A DNA stretch of 64,000 nucleotides, from contig JAUJYZ010001512.1 in NCBI GenBank assembly GCA_033675265.1, positions 526,501 to 590,500 of the forward strand, given 5' to 3'. Both the position numbers and the translations under genes were made by a program. Source of the stretch: Actinostola sp. cb2023 (Eukaryota; Cnidaria; Anthozoa; Actiniaria; Actinostolidae). This document shows positions 23,701 through 35,807 of this stretch, piece by piece (position 1 is the stretch's first letter; the number at the start of each line of letters is the position of its first letter). The notes beneath the pieces were generated by a model, which had not been told where the DNA came from, made no database searches, and saw nothing but the letters and a program-made list of their open reading frames with translations.

Positions 23701-26700
23701 ATACACATGTTTATGATTATTATTATTATGTATAGTTTTCAAGATGTCCAGTTTTGACATTTTTGATGTGTTATTTTCAGGTCAGTTTTATGCCATTGAC
23801 TTTGAAGGCAATGTTGATCCTCCTTCATCTGAGTCTGATGTATTGAGAGTGAAGGTTAGTAAATAAAAGTGCTCAACAAAGATAATATAGATACATGGAG
23901 TCAGACAGATGGACAGACAGATAGATAGAATGAGGACTGACAGACAGACAAACAAACAGTTCTAAAGACAGACAGATGGACAGACAGATAGAATGAGGAC
24001 TGACAGACAGACAAACAGACAGTTCTAAAGACAGACAGACATACAGATGGACAGACAGATAGATAGAATGAGGACTGACAGACAGTTAGACAGACAGACA
24101 GTTAGACAGACAGATAGAATGAGGACATGCAAATCAATATGTTGTTTGTTCACAATAGACTGTTGTACACTTGGTATTCCGCGACGAGAAAGATCCCAGG
24201 ACAGAACTTGAGCACTGGCATTATTGGCACAGTCAACAACCTAATCCACAACAGAGAGCGTTTGATGTTGGTGAGTTTACTTCTTATATTTTCTACTAAC
24301 AGTAGATAAACAGTTATTTTTTAATTTAATTTAAACTTTTTCTAAGCAAAATTATCCATTTTCCTCAACTCTAGTGTTGGTGATATTCATGACAGAGTAT
24401 AGCGTTATCAACATAGCTTAGACTGTAATGTTTTGTTCATTCAACAGATCGTAAATCATGTCAGAACATAGATGAAAATATTGATGATTTATCATATAAT
24501 GCAGCAGGCTTCGTATGGAGTCCCCATGTTAATGCTAAGATAGTCATCCGTATTAACTGCTTGAGTACTGACTTCTCCCCACAGAAGGGCGTCAAGGTAA
24601 GCTTATCATTTGTGTTGATATCAGGTCTTTGCAGCAACCTACACTCATTGTTTCTTGTCGTATAATTTCACAGGGTATTCCTCTTCATCTACAAATTGAT
24701 ACTTATGAAGACCCTGACTCACCTGATGCTGAGCCTATCCATAGAGCCTTCTGTCAAATCAAAGTCTTTCGTGATAAGGTAGGTATCTACACTGGACGAC
24801 TGTAGTGCTATATTGATGAAAACAATAATTGAACGTGATTTATTTCTCAATAAAACAGGGTGCTGAGAGGAAAAATAAAGACGAATCAAAATCTGCTGAG
24901 CGAAGAATGCAAAAGTGGATGAAACAAAATCCCATTGGGGCTGGTATGTTTGTTGCCTTGACATATGTTACACATTATCCAGTCACTTTGTATATATGGT
25001 CCTTCTACTGAAGTAATAGAGGTCGTTTTCATATGAGTGGGAAACCTACGACATGGAGTTACAGTCATGGTACGGAATGGAAGACATTGTATTCAACTGT
25101 CATGGCGTGCAAAATCATGGCTCAACCAATCAATGTTTGGATACCACACAATCATGGTGCAATACCGTCACGACATGAACCTTACCGTAACTACTTCCCA
25201 CTTGAAAATGAAAATAATCTCATTTGTAAACATGTTGTGATTGAATAAATTCCATATGTTATTTTGTTGCAGATCCTACAATGATTTCTCCAACTCACTT
25301 GTTTCACCCACCAAGCAAATTTACACAGCTACTGTCTACCACCCCCTTGGGTCCCAAACCAGTACTGTTTACTCCATATATGGGCAGCTCATCTGGGGTA
25401 AGACTAATGATGGACACTAGCTATAATGTACATCTTAGTGTACACTTGTCACATGCCAATAACTGCACAGGTTTTATAAGAATTCAAAGACAATAACCAG
25501 AATGATTTGAAAGTGTCAATATAATTGAAGGGCTCCCTGCAAGAACGGAGTAAGTGACTTGTGATCAAAACCCAAATTCTCCTTTGAAATTCAAATAATC
25601 TCAAGGAGAATTTAGATTTTGATCAGAGATCACTTACGTTGTTCTTGCAGGGAGCCCTTCAATTAGCAACAGACATTTTGTGCATAGCTCTTCTTCAGTG
25701 TGATAAACAGTGAAACAAGTGGTGAATTGGACCCATGTTTCCAAAAGAAATTGAGTTGAATAAGCAAAAAAAAGTACATAATTAAATATAATTAAATTCA
25801 TGTTAGTTTGAGGGTTATGCAAAAGCACAGGAAACTGCTGAAAGAGCCAGGATAATAATTTTCATGTTGTGTGTCAGGGACCGCGGAGCACCCTTGAAAG
25901 TGGGGGGACTAGATATATATGTGTACTAGTAGATTAGTAGTATTTCAGACAACAATGTATTGTGACAACCCCCTCCCAACCCCATGTTCAACTTGGGATG
26001 ATTTTCATCAAGTTTATGTCATTATTTCTGTTTGTAGAATCTTCTTGCATCTGCTGACCAAGTTATACAAACATCTTCACTTCTGTCCGCCATAAGGTAA
26101 ACCTTAAAGTTGTATTTGAGCCATCTTGCCATCCATTTAAAACACCAAGTCATCCAGTTAAGGCATCTTGCCATCCATTTAAAACACCAAGCCATCCAGT
26201 TAAGGCATCTTGCCATCCATTTAAAACATCAAGCCATCCAGTTAAGGCATCTTGCCATCCATTTAAAACACCAAGCCATCCAGTTAAGGCATCTTGCCAT
26301 CCATTTAAAACACCAAGCCATCACCAAGCATCCAGTTAAGGCATCTTGCCATCCATTTAAAACACCAAGCCATCACCAAGCATCCAGTTAAGGCATCTTG
26401 CCATCAATTTAAAACACCAAGCCATCACCAAGCATCCAGTTAAGGCATCTTGCCATCCATTTTTAAGGTATTATTTTTAGAAAGGTCATGTACGAGTCAA
26501 TACCTTTTTACCTAAAGGGACCGAGAACACAAGAGGACAATCCAGACAGCACTTGCTGTTGCCAAGGTACAACAATAATGAAGTACCTACACTCTATTTT
26601 AGCTTTATTTCAATGCTACTCATGAGATGTCATCAGTCAGACTTATTCCTAAATGTGTATAGATGATTTAATTTGTAGGAGGAATTTGCAGACCTGGAAG

Positions 26701-28645
26701 TCGTGCCAAGAATGAAAGTGCAGAGAGTTCATCGTCCAGATAGGCCAGGTACATTTGTATACAATAGAGTAGATGCATATGCTCCGATAAACAAATATAC
26801 ATTTTAGAGAAGCATTTAGTTTCCAAAGACAACTTCACAGCATACATGTAGGCCTGAGATAGGAAGTACACTCTATTGTTTTTAATATTCAGCAATAACA
26901 TTTTTCTTAGCGAAATATGTCACGTGCAGACACGATCCTCTGGTACATGCCCTCAGTAGAATAACACTATCGCATCACATGATCAAATTTGACCAATGAC
27001 AGCAAAGGAAAATATTGTTTATTGTTGAATTATAAATAATTTAATACCTCTGAGCTATTCTCCTCTACCTTGTCTTAGCTGCTCTTTTTGTCATTGTAAG
27101 ATGTTTACTATTTATTTAAAGCTGTGACTATCTATGTCAAGAAAGATGAAGAAAAAGTGTATAATGCTTTAATGTTAAAGCAGCTCACAATCAAAGAACT
27201 TGTAAATCAGGTATATTATTATTTTATCTTGTTATTTATACACAATCAATATACAGGTATGTCCAGTGCAGCCCTGTTATACATTGATATACTAATATTT
27301 CTTCTTCTGCTTAGGTTTCTGACAAGTATAACGTTCCCCCTGATATGATTAAAAGCGTTTACAAGAAAACCAAGAAAGGGTAAGCATCCTTAGTTGTATT
27401 GTTGCTATCTACATTTGTATCATTATTTAATAATAATAATAATAATATTTAATAATAATAATAGTAATAATAATCATAATTTATACTGATAAAGAAACTA
27501 ATTATGATGAGTATATACAGAACAAATGTTCGGAAAAAATCAGACACCTCGAGCGGGATTTGAACCCATGACACCCCGATTTCATGACAGGTGCTCTACC
27601 CACTGAGCTATCGAGGCAACTACAGTGGCGTGGAGTTCAAATTAGCTCAAAGACGCTGATTTTAACCAATAATCATAATCATAATCATAATAATCATAAT
27701 TTATCTATATAGCTGTCCGAAGCAATTTACAACTGTTTTTTGTTGTGAGGCAAAAATATGACCTTAACACTCGAGATGAAAGTTGTGACTGCTAAGTTTG
27801 CAATAGGCATTCATCGATCATAAACATTAAACATCAGCCTCATTGAATGGGCTACCCTTTTGACTGAATAATGCACCTATCAATGTTAAGCCGGTGGGGG
27901 GGACGGGGGGAGGGGGGGTCGTTCCTATGGCGGGGATTTGATTTTTTCAAGAAATTTTCAGTCAAATTCCCTCCCCAGGGGCTAAAAGGAAAGGTCAATT
28001 GTGGTAAAAAAAATTGTATACCCAGGGCAAAATGTCCCTCATTTTGTGAGAGATATAGTTTATATAAACCCATTTGTTAGTTTTGAAAAATACAACAAAA
28101 CAAAAAAAGATCATCAAAACCCAAACTTCAGTTATTCAGGTCCACACTTGGACCAGATTGAGGTGTTCAAACCACATCAGTTTCACTTCTTCTCCTGTCA
28201 AAAGTACCATTCTTGATACTTCATCAATAATTTCATCGGAAGGATTACCCTTGTACTGTTTTAATAAACAGATAGACTGTCATGAATTATCGTCATTCCA
28301 AACAAATCAATAAGTTACTTATGAAACTTGTTTGTCTTTAATGTAGGAGTAAAGTACGAACATTTGACTGAAATAACATTTGAGTACTTTTACTCACCTA
28401 CTGCAGAAGAATGGTATTATTAATTGAGTATCGTGCTGTAAACTTGATCACGTGAGTCTGATCACGTGAGTCTGATCACGTACGTGTTGAAAGCATGCTT
28501 CGATCCGGCAGTTGTTTCACCGCGGAAATTTTAATTTCACTTGTAATTTTACTTTTCAAGTTTTCCCTACCCCGGGCAAGTGTTAAATCAAAATCCCAGC
28601 CCACGGATAGCACATCTAGTCAAATCCCCGCCATAGGCCCGGCCT

Positions 28646-28677
<32 letters not shown>

Positions 28678-30147
28678 AAAGTCTACTTTACTTTAACTAT
28701 ATGCTGAATGCTGCTTCTTTGATGTCTAGAGTCTAATTGGGATTACAAAGGTTTTTCATATTGGGAATACACGGCGGGCGCAAATGACCCTAAAATCGGA
28801 ACGGTGAAACGTCGTATTTTTCTCAAAACATTCATATTTTCAAAATTATTCCATGAAATGAAATAAAATTTTCAGAGTTACTTTATTAATGGTAGTGTGG
28901 TATTTCAAACTACTCGATGGCAAAATCTGACGCAATGATGACGTCATAATAAAAAGTTACAATTGCTGTCTTAGTTTAAACACAATAATAAAATAAAGTG
29001 TATATTTTGAAAGAGAATAACATATTGTGCTCTTCAGTGAAATTTGCATAATGTTCCGATTATTAGAACCCGAGTTATAAAGGATTTAGTTTTTTGATGA
29101 CGTCATTATTTATGACGTCATCAGCTAAAGAAAAAAGCAGTTTGAAGGGACAGAAATCAGTAAAAATGACTTTATCGATATTTATTATTGTTATAGATGT
29201 ATCTTAGTCTACACAATGCAGGATTTTGATGTTTATTAACTCTATTAGAGATATTTTAAAATATGTGTGACGTCATAATGACGTGTTCGCTTTTTATTAG
29301 TTTTGAAAATATTATTTGAACTACTTACACTCAAAAAATCAAAATTCAAAAATCAACAAGTTTTCCGCATGTCATAGTTCTTCCAATACTCTAAGTATGG
29401 CGCTAAAATGTTTTCAAACAAAAAAGTTTTACCAAGAGGTTTATTTTACCGATGGTTTTGTATGAATTATTTCCCGCCAATTTTTCCCGGGAAAAAATAT
29501 CGAGTTAAAAATATTCATAACTCTGGTTGTCTTCGTCCAATTTCAAAACGGTTTTCGATTTTAGGTTAGTTATCACGAGAAGAACAAAGTAATGTCAATT
29601 TTGCGATTTTCCAAAAATTTCAAATGACCGATTTTAGGGCCATTTACGCCCGCCGTGATACATCAGGGGTCGGGTATACTGGGTAACCTTCTTATTGGGT
29701 GGGAAGTGGTGTAATGTATTTTAAAGGGGACTTCGTGTCCTATTGTACAGCACCTGCCTTATGGGCGAATCTTGAAAAATAATTATTGCAAACTACAAGT
29801 TGCACTTTCATCTCGGTTGAAATATTATTATTATTAAATATTATTATTATTAAATATTATTATTATTATTAGCATTATTAGCATTTTCATTGAAGTGGGT
29901 CTTCATCTATCAAAAATTATAATAATAAAGTAGTACCAATGCTTGTGGTTGAGATTGGTTGAAGTTTGTTTGTTTGTCATATATCTGCAATAATTATTAA
30001 TATAATAATTTTATTGCTGTTGTTTCTAGAATCCTAGTTAACATGGATGACCGTATGATTGAACTATTTGTTGACGAAGATGACTTTATCATCAATCTTG
30101 ACTTTGACAATCAACTCGGCCATTTTGAACTAACCCTGAGGTACTAG
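18386..30147 (+). CDS. GRHL: Grainyhead-family transcription factor, 20 coding exons, 611 aa
   Basis: Exons: 18386-18654, 19767-19857, 20165-20229, 20519-20582, 20776-20813, 22301-22364, 23188-23255, 23612-23688, 23781-23854, 24159-24270, 24448-24596, 24674-24778, 24859-24943, 25273-25397, 26038-26096, 26518-26566, 26679-26748, 27122-27210, 27315-27379, 30030-30147. All introns are GT-AG and the frame closes to 1836 nt; human GRHL proteins are also about 600 aa. Exon 1 has the N-terminal activation block (ERAWKAYF, VNGEDSN, TLGFLYDYYGV). Exons 7-14 (from about residue 198) encode the CP2 DNA-binding fold (AYNFGPYNAAFKA, HWHYWHSQQ). Exons 17-20 (from about residue 499) encode the C-terminal dimerisation region (ALMLKQLTIKELV, YKKTKKGILVNMDD). 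No SAM domain is present, which favours Grainyhead over LSF/CP2. The family governs epithelial genes in animals. An in-frame ATG at 18326 is an alternative start. Confidence 0.9.
18893..19092. mobile_element. MITE family A, copy 1 (Grainyhead intron 1)
   Basis: The 200-bp element begins TAGTCGTTTTCGTATGAGTG and ends with the mirrored CATACGTAAACGACTCTA. It has internal AACCAATCA motifs and TACGGT/ACCGTA blocks. Related copies are at 25016, 33094, 33432 and 55498. Confidence 0.8.
19198..19445. mobile_element. ~250-bp foldback element (Grainyhead intron 1)
   Basis: AACCAAGGCCACCCAAGCAA at the left is mirrored by TTTGTTTGGGTGGCCTTGGT at the right. The interior is AT-rich. Confidence 0.7.
19893..20117. 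mobile_element. Foldback MITE family B, copy 1 (Grainyhead intron 2)
   Basis: GAGCTTAAACAGCAGACGTT plus TTTGACAACG is mirrored by CGTTGTCAAAAAACGTCTGC plus TGCTTAAGCTC. A second arm pair (GTAGATTGCCATCACA..CGTCAAC) continues the palindrome. It ends 47 bp before exon 3. Copy 2 is at 38560 in CEP135. Confidence 0.75.
22381..22620. mobile_element. 240-bp foldback element (Grainyhead intron 6)
   Basis: TTATACCCCGTTCACACCAA at the left and TTGGTGTGAACGGGGTATAA at the right are exact reverse complements. GGTTTAACTAAAC-type inner repeats are also mirrored. Confidence 0.8.
22723..23156. repeat. GAT/GAC trinucleotide-rich tract (Grainyhead intron 6)
   Basis: About 430 bp of GATGATGAC-type repeats with a higher-order period, ending shortly before the acceptor of exon 7. 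Translations into polyaspartate, polymethionine or polyhistidine are artefacts. Confidence 0.9.
23890..24120. repeat. GACA/GATA tetranucleotide repeat (Grainyhead intron 9)
   Basis: GACAGACAGATAGATAGAAT, then GAGGACTGACAGACAGACAAACA blocks repeated three to four times, with AGTTCTAAA spacers. Confidence 0.85.
25016..25219. mobile_element. MITE family A, copy 2, degenerate (Grainyhead intron 13)
   Basis: It starts TAGAGGTCGTTTTCATATGA and runs parallel to copy 1 through GACATTGTATTCAAC and AACCAATCA. The right end is eroded (CCCACTTGAAAATGAAAA). Confidence 0.65.
25523..25665. mobile_element. 143-bp foldback element (Grainyhead intron 14)
   Basis: AATTGAAGGGCTCCCTGCAA plus GAAC at the left is mirrored by GTTCTTGCAGGGAGCCCTTC plus AATT at the right, followed by nested arms AAGTGA..GATCA. 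Confidence 0.8.
26115..26462. repeat. 42-52 bp minisatellite (Grainyhead intron 15)
   Basis: CATCTTGCCATCCATTTAAA, then ACACCAAGCCATCCAGTTAAGG, is repeated about eight times. The last copies have a 10-bp CATCACCAAG insertion. The array starts about 20 bp after the exon 15 donor and fills most of the intron. Confidence 0.9.
27546..27617 (-). tRNA. tRNA-like sequence (cloverleaf intact, probably SINE-derived or a pseudo-tRNA)
   Basis: The minus strand begins GCCTCGATAGCTCAGTGGGT. The acceptor stem GCCTCGA/TCGAGGT pairs over 7 bp with one G-U. The D arm (GCTC..GAGC), A box and B box (GGGTTCAAATCCC) are present. The anticodon position reads TGA (serine), but position 33 is A rather than the invariant T, and the long variable arm of serine tRNAs is missing. 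It lies inside Grainyhead intron 19 in antisense. A mobile tRNA-like copy is more likely than a working tRNA gene. Confidence 0.5.
28646..28674. repeat. Poly-C run of about 28 bases
   Basis: Uninterrupted C run in Grainyhead intron 19. The reverse strand could form a G-quadruplex. Confidence 0.85.
28770..29657. mobile_element. 888-bp element with ~30-bp terminal inverted repeats (Grainyhead intron 19)
   Basis: CACGGCGGGCGCAAATGACC plus CTAAAATCGG at the left and CCGATTTTAGGGCCATTTAC plus GCCCGCCGTG at the right are near-exact reverse complements. There is no transposase frame. The interior is AT-rich with repeated TGACGTCAT motifs. Confidence 0.8.
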
Positions 30148-31517
30148 TAAACACAGTCATCGTCTTGACAACCATTGTCATGGTGACGGTAGAGTATGGT
30201 TTAGTACTACACTCATCTTAGTTACATTATTTAGTTCACCATAGAGTATGGTAAATGATAAGGCATGTGTTATATTTAACATGATATACAACCATATATA
30301 TAGACTAGTATATAGCGGCAATTAGATGGTATCCAGAGTGTATACATTAGCTAGTAATCACCATCTTCTTCCATAGCTAAAAGTTGGCTCAAGTAGTCAA
30401 TAATAGCACAGTATCTTTAAAGGTTTTATATATATATACGACACATAGAAATAGTGTTTGCTAAGATGGAGACAGCCACCAAGAAATGACCAAACAAAGT
30501 AGATCAAGTCTCCTGTGCAACCATTTCCTTTGTGTCACGCAATGTCACTCAGCCCCAAATAGCATTGCGTGACACCAAGGAAACGGCTTCAGAGAAGACT
30601 AATCGTACAATTGAAACATACAACAACTGAACAACCGTATCTGCACATGCATTGTATCGTGTGACGACAATATAGAGTACTGACCCTGTAGTATTCATTA
30701 TCTACAAATATGTACAGTTTGAGTTGTCAGTTTACCGTGTAATGCAATCACAGAATCATTGATTGGTAACTCTTTGTTTGGTGGGTGAAGCATACATAGG
30801 AATGGCTTACACCCCCACCCTCCCCTCCCTGAGTGCAGGGGATATTTCTCATGGGAGGGCAAAAGTCTTAATGTGAGAAAAAGCCTTTGAAACTCAGGTA
30901 AGGGAACCAACCAGGTGGTGAGAGTGAATCTTGCAAAATAATGTATTTAAGTGTTAGTTTCTTAGTATAAGTACCTGTATTCTCTTTAAAATACCCTGCC
31001 ACTGGGGGACTGAATTGGTATATTAGATCTTATAGTGATACTCTTTGAAAACAACACAAGAATACAGGACATTCCTAACAGTTTGGTAGAGTGACAGGGT
31101 ATTCTTCTTGTTTTCACATTATTGAAGGGGGTATTTTAGCCTTGTCCTCATTATGATAACCAGTATAATGCTATCCGTGTAGTCTAAACGACTTAACGCA
31201 AAACTGCAAGGGTTGTTGGAAATCACTGGCATTTTCCCATATTGTGGTGGTTCTTTCAATCTATCGCATTACACTAGAATAAACGTGCGCTCTTGGTCCG
31301 TTGTGTGGAAATGTCCTAAACCAAATTTACACCAAATTTACACCAGCCAAGAGTGAGGTGCAAATTTTGTGTAAAACCCGTGTAGATTGAGTGTAAAGCT
31401 AGTGTAGAGTTTGTGTAAAACACAATTTACACAGATTTTACACATAATTGCCTCTATTGATAACAGTTTTTTACAGCTTTGTAAATACTGATAGAGCTAC
31501 CCTGTGTAAATAAAGGC

Positions 31518-32649
<1,132 letters not shown>

Positions 32650-33093
32650 ATTTACACACAATTTACACAGATTTTACACATAATTTACACACAAATTACA
32701 CAGATTTTACACAGAATTCAGATACACAGGCCAAATGCGTGCGTTTTTCCAGTCTTGTACCATATGCTGGTTGTTCTTGCAATTTTCGAAGTCAAACACA
32801 TGCGGTACAAACGCGTGTCCTGCCAACACGACCACTTCTCGAAGAACTTTGGAATACAAATCCACGTTTGTTAATTGCTTTTTATGCATACAGATATTTC
32901 CAAAATCTCCTTCCAGTTAAAGCCTGTGGAATTAGACTCCTAACGGCCGATTTTACGTATTGACACTCAAGATGGCTGCGAGGAGGCTAGTGTGAAAACG
33001 TCTAGCGTTTTTATTCAATACAACTTAATTTTAAGAACAAGGCTGTACGTCACTGCACAGGTTGTAGTGTTATTAGGTGGTAACCATGTTTAT

Positions 33094-33268
33094 TAGAGTC
33101 ATTTTCGTATGAGTGGGAAACCTACGGTACCGTGACACTCAAATGGCTTCCTTTCTGAACCAACCAATCAAAAAGCGTGCAGCCGCATCTCATCCAATCA
33201 AACTCTTTCAATACGGCAAGGTGCGGTGACGGTGCGGTAACTTTCCCACTCATACGAAAACGACTCTA
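33094..33268. mobile_element. MITE family A, copy 3
   Basis: TAGAGTCATTTTCGTATGAG at the left and CTCATACGAAAACGACTCTA at the right, with internal CCAATCA motifs. Confidence 0.85.
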
Positions 33269-33431
33269 TGCACTGTAAGTACGTATCTAGTTAGTGATCT
33301 ACAGATAGAATAGTTTCTTTTGGAATGCGCTTCAACCTGTGCAGTAACCAATGGTTTGCACTCGTTTTGAATTCCAACTGTTTACAGCAAAGCACTGCAT
33401 TGGTAGAGTGTCTTGTAGTTACTGCTCTAGA

Positions 33432-33764
33432 TAGAGTGGTTTTCGCGTGAGTGGGAGGTACTGTGACACTCAAATGGCTTCCTTTCTGAACCAATCAAAG
33501 AGCGTGCAGATGCATCTCATCCAATCAAACTCTTTCAATACGACACGGTACCGTGACACTCAAATGGCTTCCTTTCGGAACCAATCAAAAGGCGTGCAGA
33601 TGCATCTCATCCAATCAAACTCTTTCAATATGACACGGTACCGTGACACTCAAATGGCTTCCTTTCTGAACCAATCAAAAAGCGTGCAGATGCATCTCAT
33701 CCAATCAAACTCTTTCAATACCGCACGGTACCGTAACTTTTTCACTCGTACGAGAACGACTCTA
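33432..33764. mobile_element. MITE family A, copy 4, with internally expanded 90-bp repeat
   Basis: The ends match family A (TAGAGTGGTTTTCGCGTGAG and ACTCGTACGAGAACGACTCTA). The interior holds three tandem 90-bp units starting at 33463, 33553 and 33643 (GTGACACTCAAATGGCTTCC). Each unit has two CCAATCAAA motifs, so the element carries an array of CCAAT boxes. Confidence 0.85.
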
Positions 33765-35701
33765 AAGTGCATGCATGGTGTTACAAGTCTGTTTTGTCAA
33801 GCTGTTTTGTTTGTTTTCAAGTTGGAATTAAACGCTGTGTAATCTTGCCTGCAGTGCAGGCATCTTACTTTTTGTTTTTGCGCGGGATTGTAGGAAGGGT
33901 TTTAAAACGTTTGTTAGTATTTTGTGTCCACTCCATGTTTCTTGTGTGTGGTGCAGTCAGTAACCTGCTAAAAGAGCGTGTTTTTGTCGTTCGGTTTTCC
34001 TTTAGTCTTTTGCTGTATCGAAACAAAAGACTTGCTCATGTTCTCAGTCTCGTGTTGGCAATCCGATATACCTCGAAATATTGCACACTGTATAGCAAAA
34101 AAACACCATGCAATAGCTTTGCAGTCACTTTGCCAACCTGAAAGAACATTCCAGAGTGTTAAACCCAGCAACAAAATAGCATCTAAAGTATTTATATTCT
34201 TTTATTTTGTTTTATAAAAGTGATTCACCTATGTTTCTACTTGGTATCTATCTAAATATTGTTGGTATTTATTGCCTGTTATTTGTACTGAAAACGGTTT
34301 GGTTTATTTGAAACCAACTGTGCAGTAAAGGTGTTCAGGGGGAGAGAACCACTGGTGCTCTAGGCTCGCTGCTTCTGTGCATCAAATTTCAATGTCTTGA
34401 AATTCATTTTATTCCTCAGTCGTGCACTTGTAAAAAAAAAATTTGTGCAGAACCTTTTGTTTACTCGCTCTTTTATTTCGTCACCATAAAAATGTAATCG
34501 TTAAGATTTGTATGTGGTAGCTCCCCTTCGACACAGAACGTCTGCAATGGTAGGTGTGTAACTTGAAATACCGTCAGTAATCAGTAATACACAGTAGATG
34601 TTTGTGAACATTAGTGGTAGGGTAAGAAATAGTGTAGTGGAGTCTGTCAACGAGTACGGTGCATGTTGTGTCCAGTCCAGGTGACTTGCACCCTACTGGT
34701 TCATAGGCTATATTTATATTCTAGAAGTTTATAAAGTAGCGTAATGAGTTGTGACATTTTTACTATACATTTGATATTCTTAATCAGTGTGTGTGAGATA
34801 TGATAAAATACCGTACTTTGCGTGAATGAATCTTATATATTTTGCATGATCCATTGCTTTGTAAATATAGATAGGCCTGATGTATTGTAAAACCAGGGCC
34901 CGCGGAGCAAGCTTAAAAGTGGTGGGCACAAAGCACCACCAACCTCTCTCCCCTCCCCTCTCTCCCTCCCCTCTCTCCCTCCCCTCTCTCCCTCCCTCCC
35001 TCTCCCTCCCCTCTCCCCCTCCCCTCTCCCCCTCCCCTCTCCCCCTCCCCCTCCCCCCCTCCGCCGGCCCTGAAAACCTGTTGAATGTCATCAGTAAGTT
35101 CCTCAGTCATAGATCGGCCGACGACTGGTTTATGTGCTTAACAAGAGCTCTATTTGTGTTGAAAATAAACTGTTAGAACTGTTGCGGTTGTCTTTGTTTC
35201 ATTCACCTAACAATAGAAGGGAAAGAAAGGGTGAAGTAATAAAGTAGATGGGAAATGCCTCCTTGGATGTGAAATTAAAATCATGGCCAAGTGTGTGTCG
35301 GTAAAACTTACGCAATATATTTCTGCCTCGGCACGCATTAAAAAAATTGATGAACGATCAATTTACAGCAACGTCCCATATATAACACATATCCGTTACA
35401 AGATAAACAAATGGGCCGATCTTGTAAACAAACATGGATAAATATTCCTGTCTAGGGTGGGGTTGGGAGTGTCTGCTAAAAGATAAAGGGATTATCTCAA
35501 AACAAATACAGACGATTTTTGCATTATTAGCTCGTCTTACACAAATGATAAACACCATCCCACGATTTTAGGCCGAAAGTAACGGACCGTATTTTGCTAA
35601 TATTTATTTTTGATCAACCGCTCACTTCTCACTACCCTACTGGTAAATAGAGGCAAATTTGAATTTGACGCATGCGTGCTGCCATAATCCTTGTTGCATG
35701 A

Positions 35702-35715
35702 GCGTCCATGGCAGC
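35702..35715 (+). promoter_or_regulatory. X-box-like motif upstream of CEP135
   Basis: GCGTCCATGGCAGC lies about 95 bp before the CEP135 start codon. It matches the RFX X-box consensus GTTGCCATGGCAAC at 10 of 14 positions by eye. RFX factors control ciliary and centriolar genes in animals. A single degenerate motif is weak evidence. Confidence 0.25.
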
Positions 35716-35807
35716 GTAAAGGACTAACGGTTTTTATCATCTTTAGCTATGATTTCTCGTGAATATATGAATTAGACTAGGAGTACTGTAGATAAAGCTA
35801 GCTAGAA

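Noticed and set aside
33447..33842. 131-codon frame with repeated MASFLNQSKSVQMHLIQSN
   Set aside because: It is a translation of the 90-bp units inside MITE copy 4.
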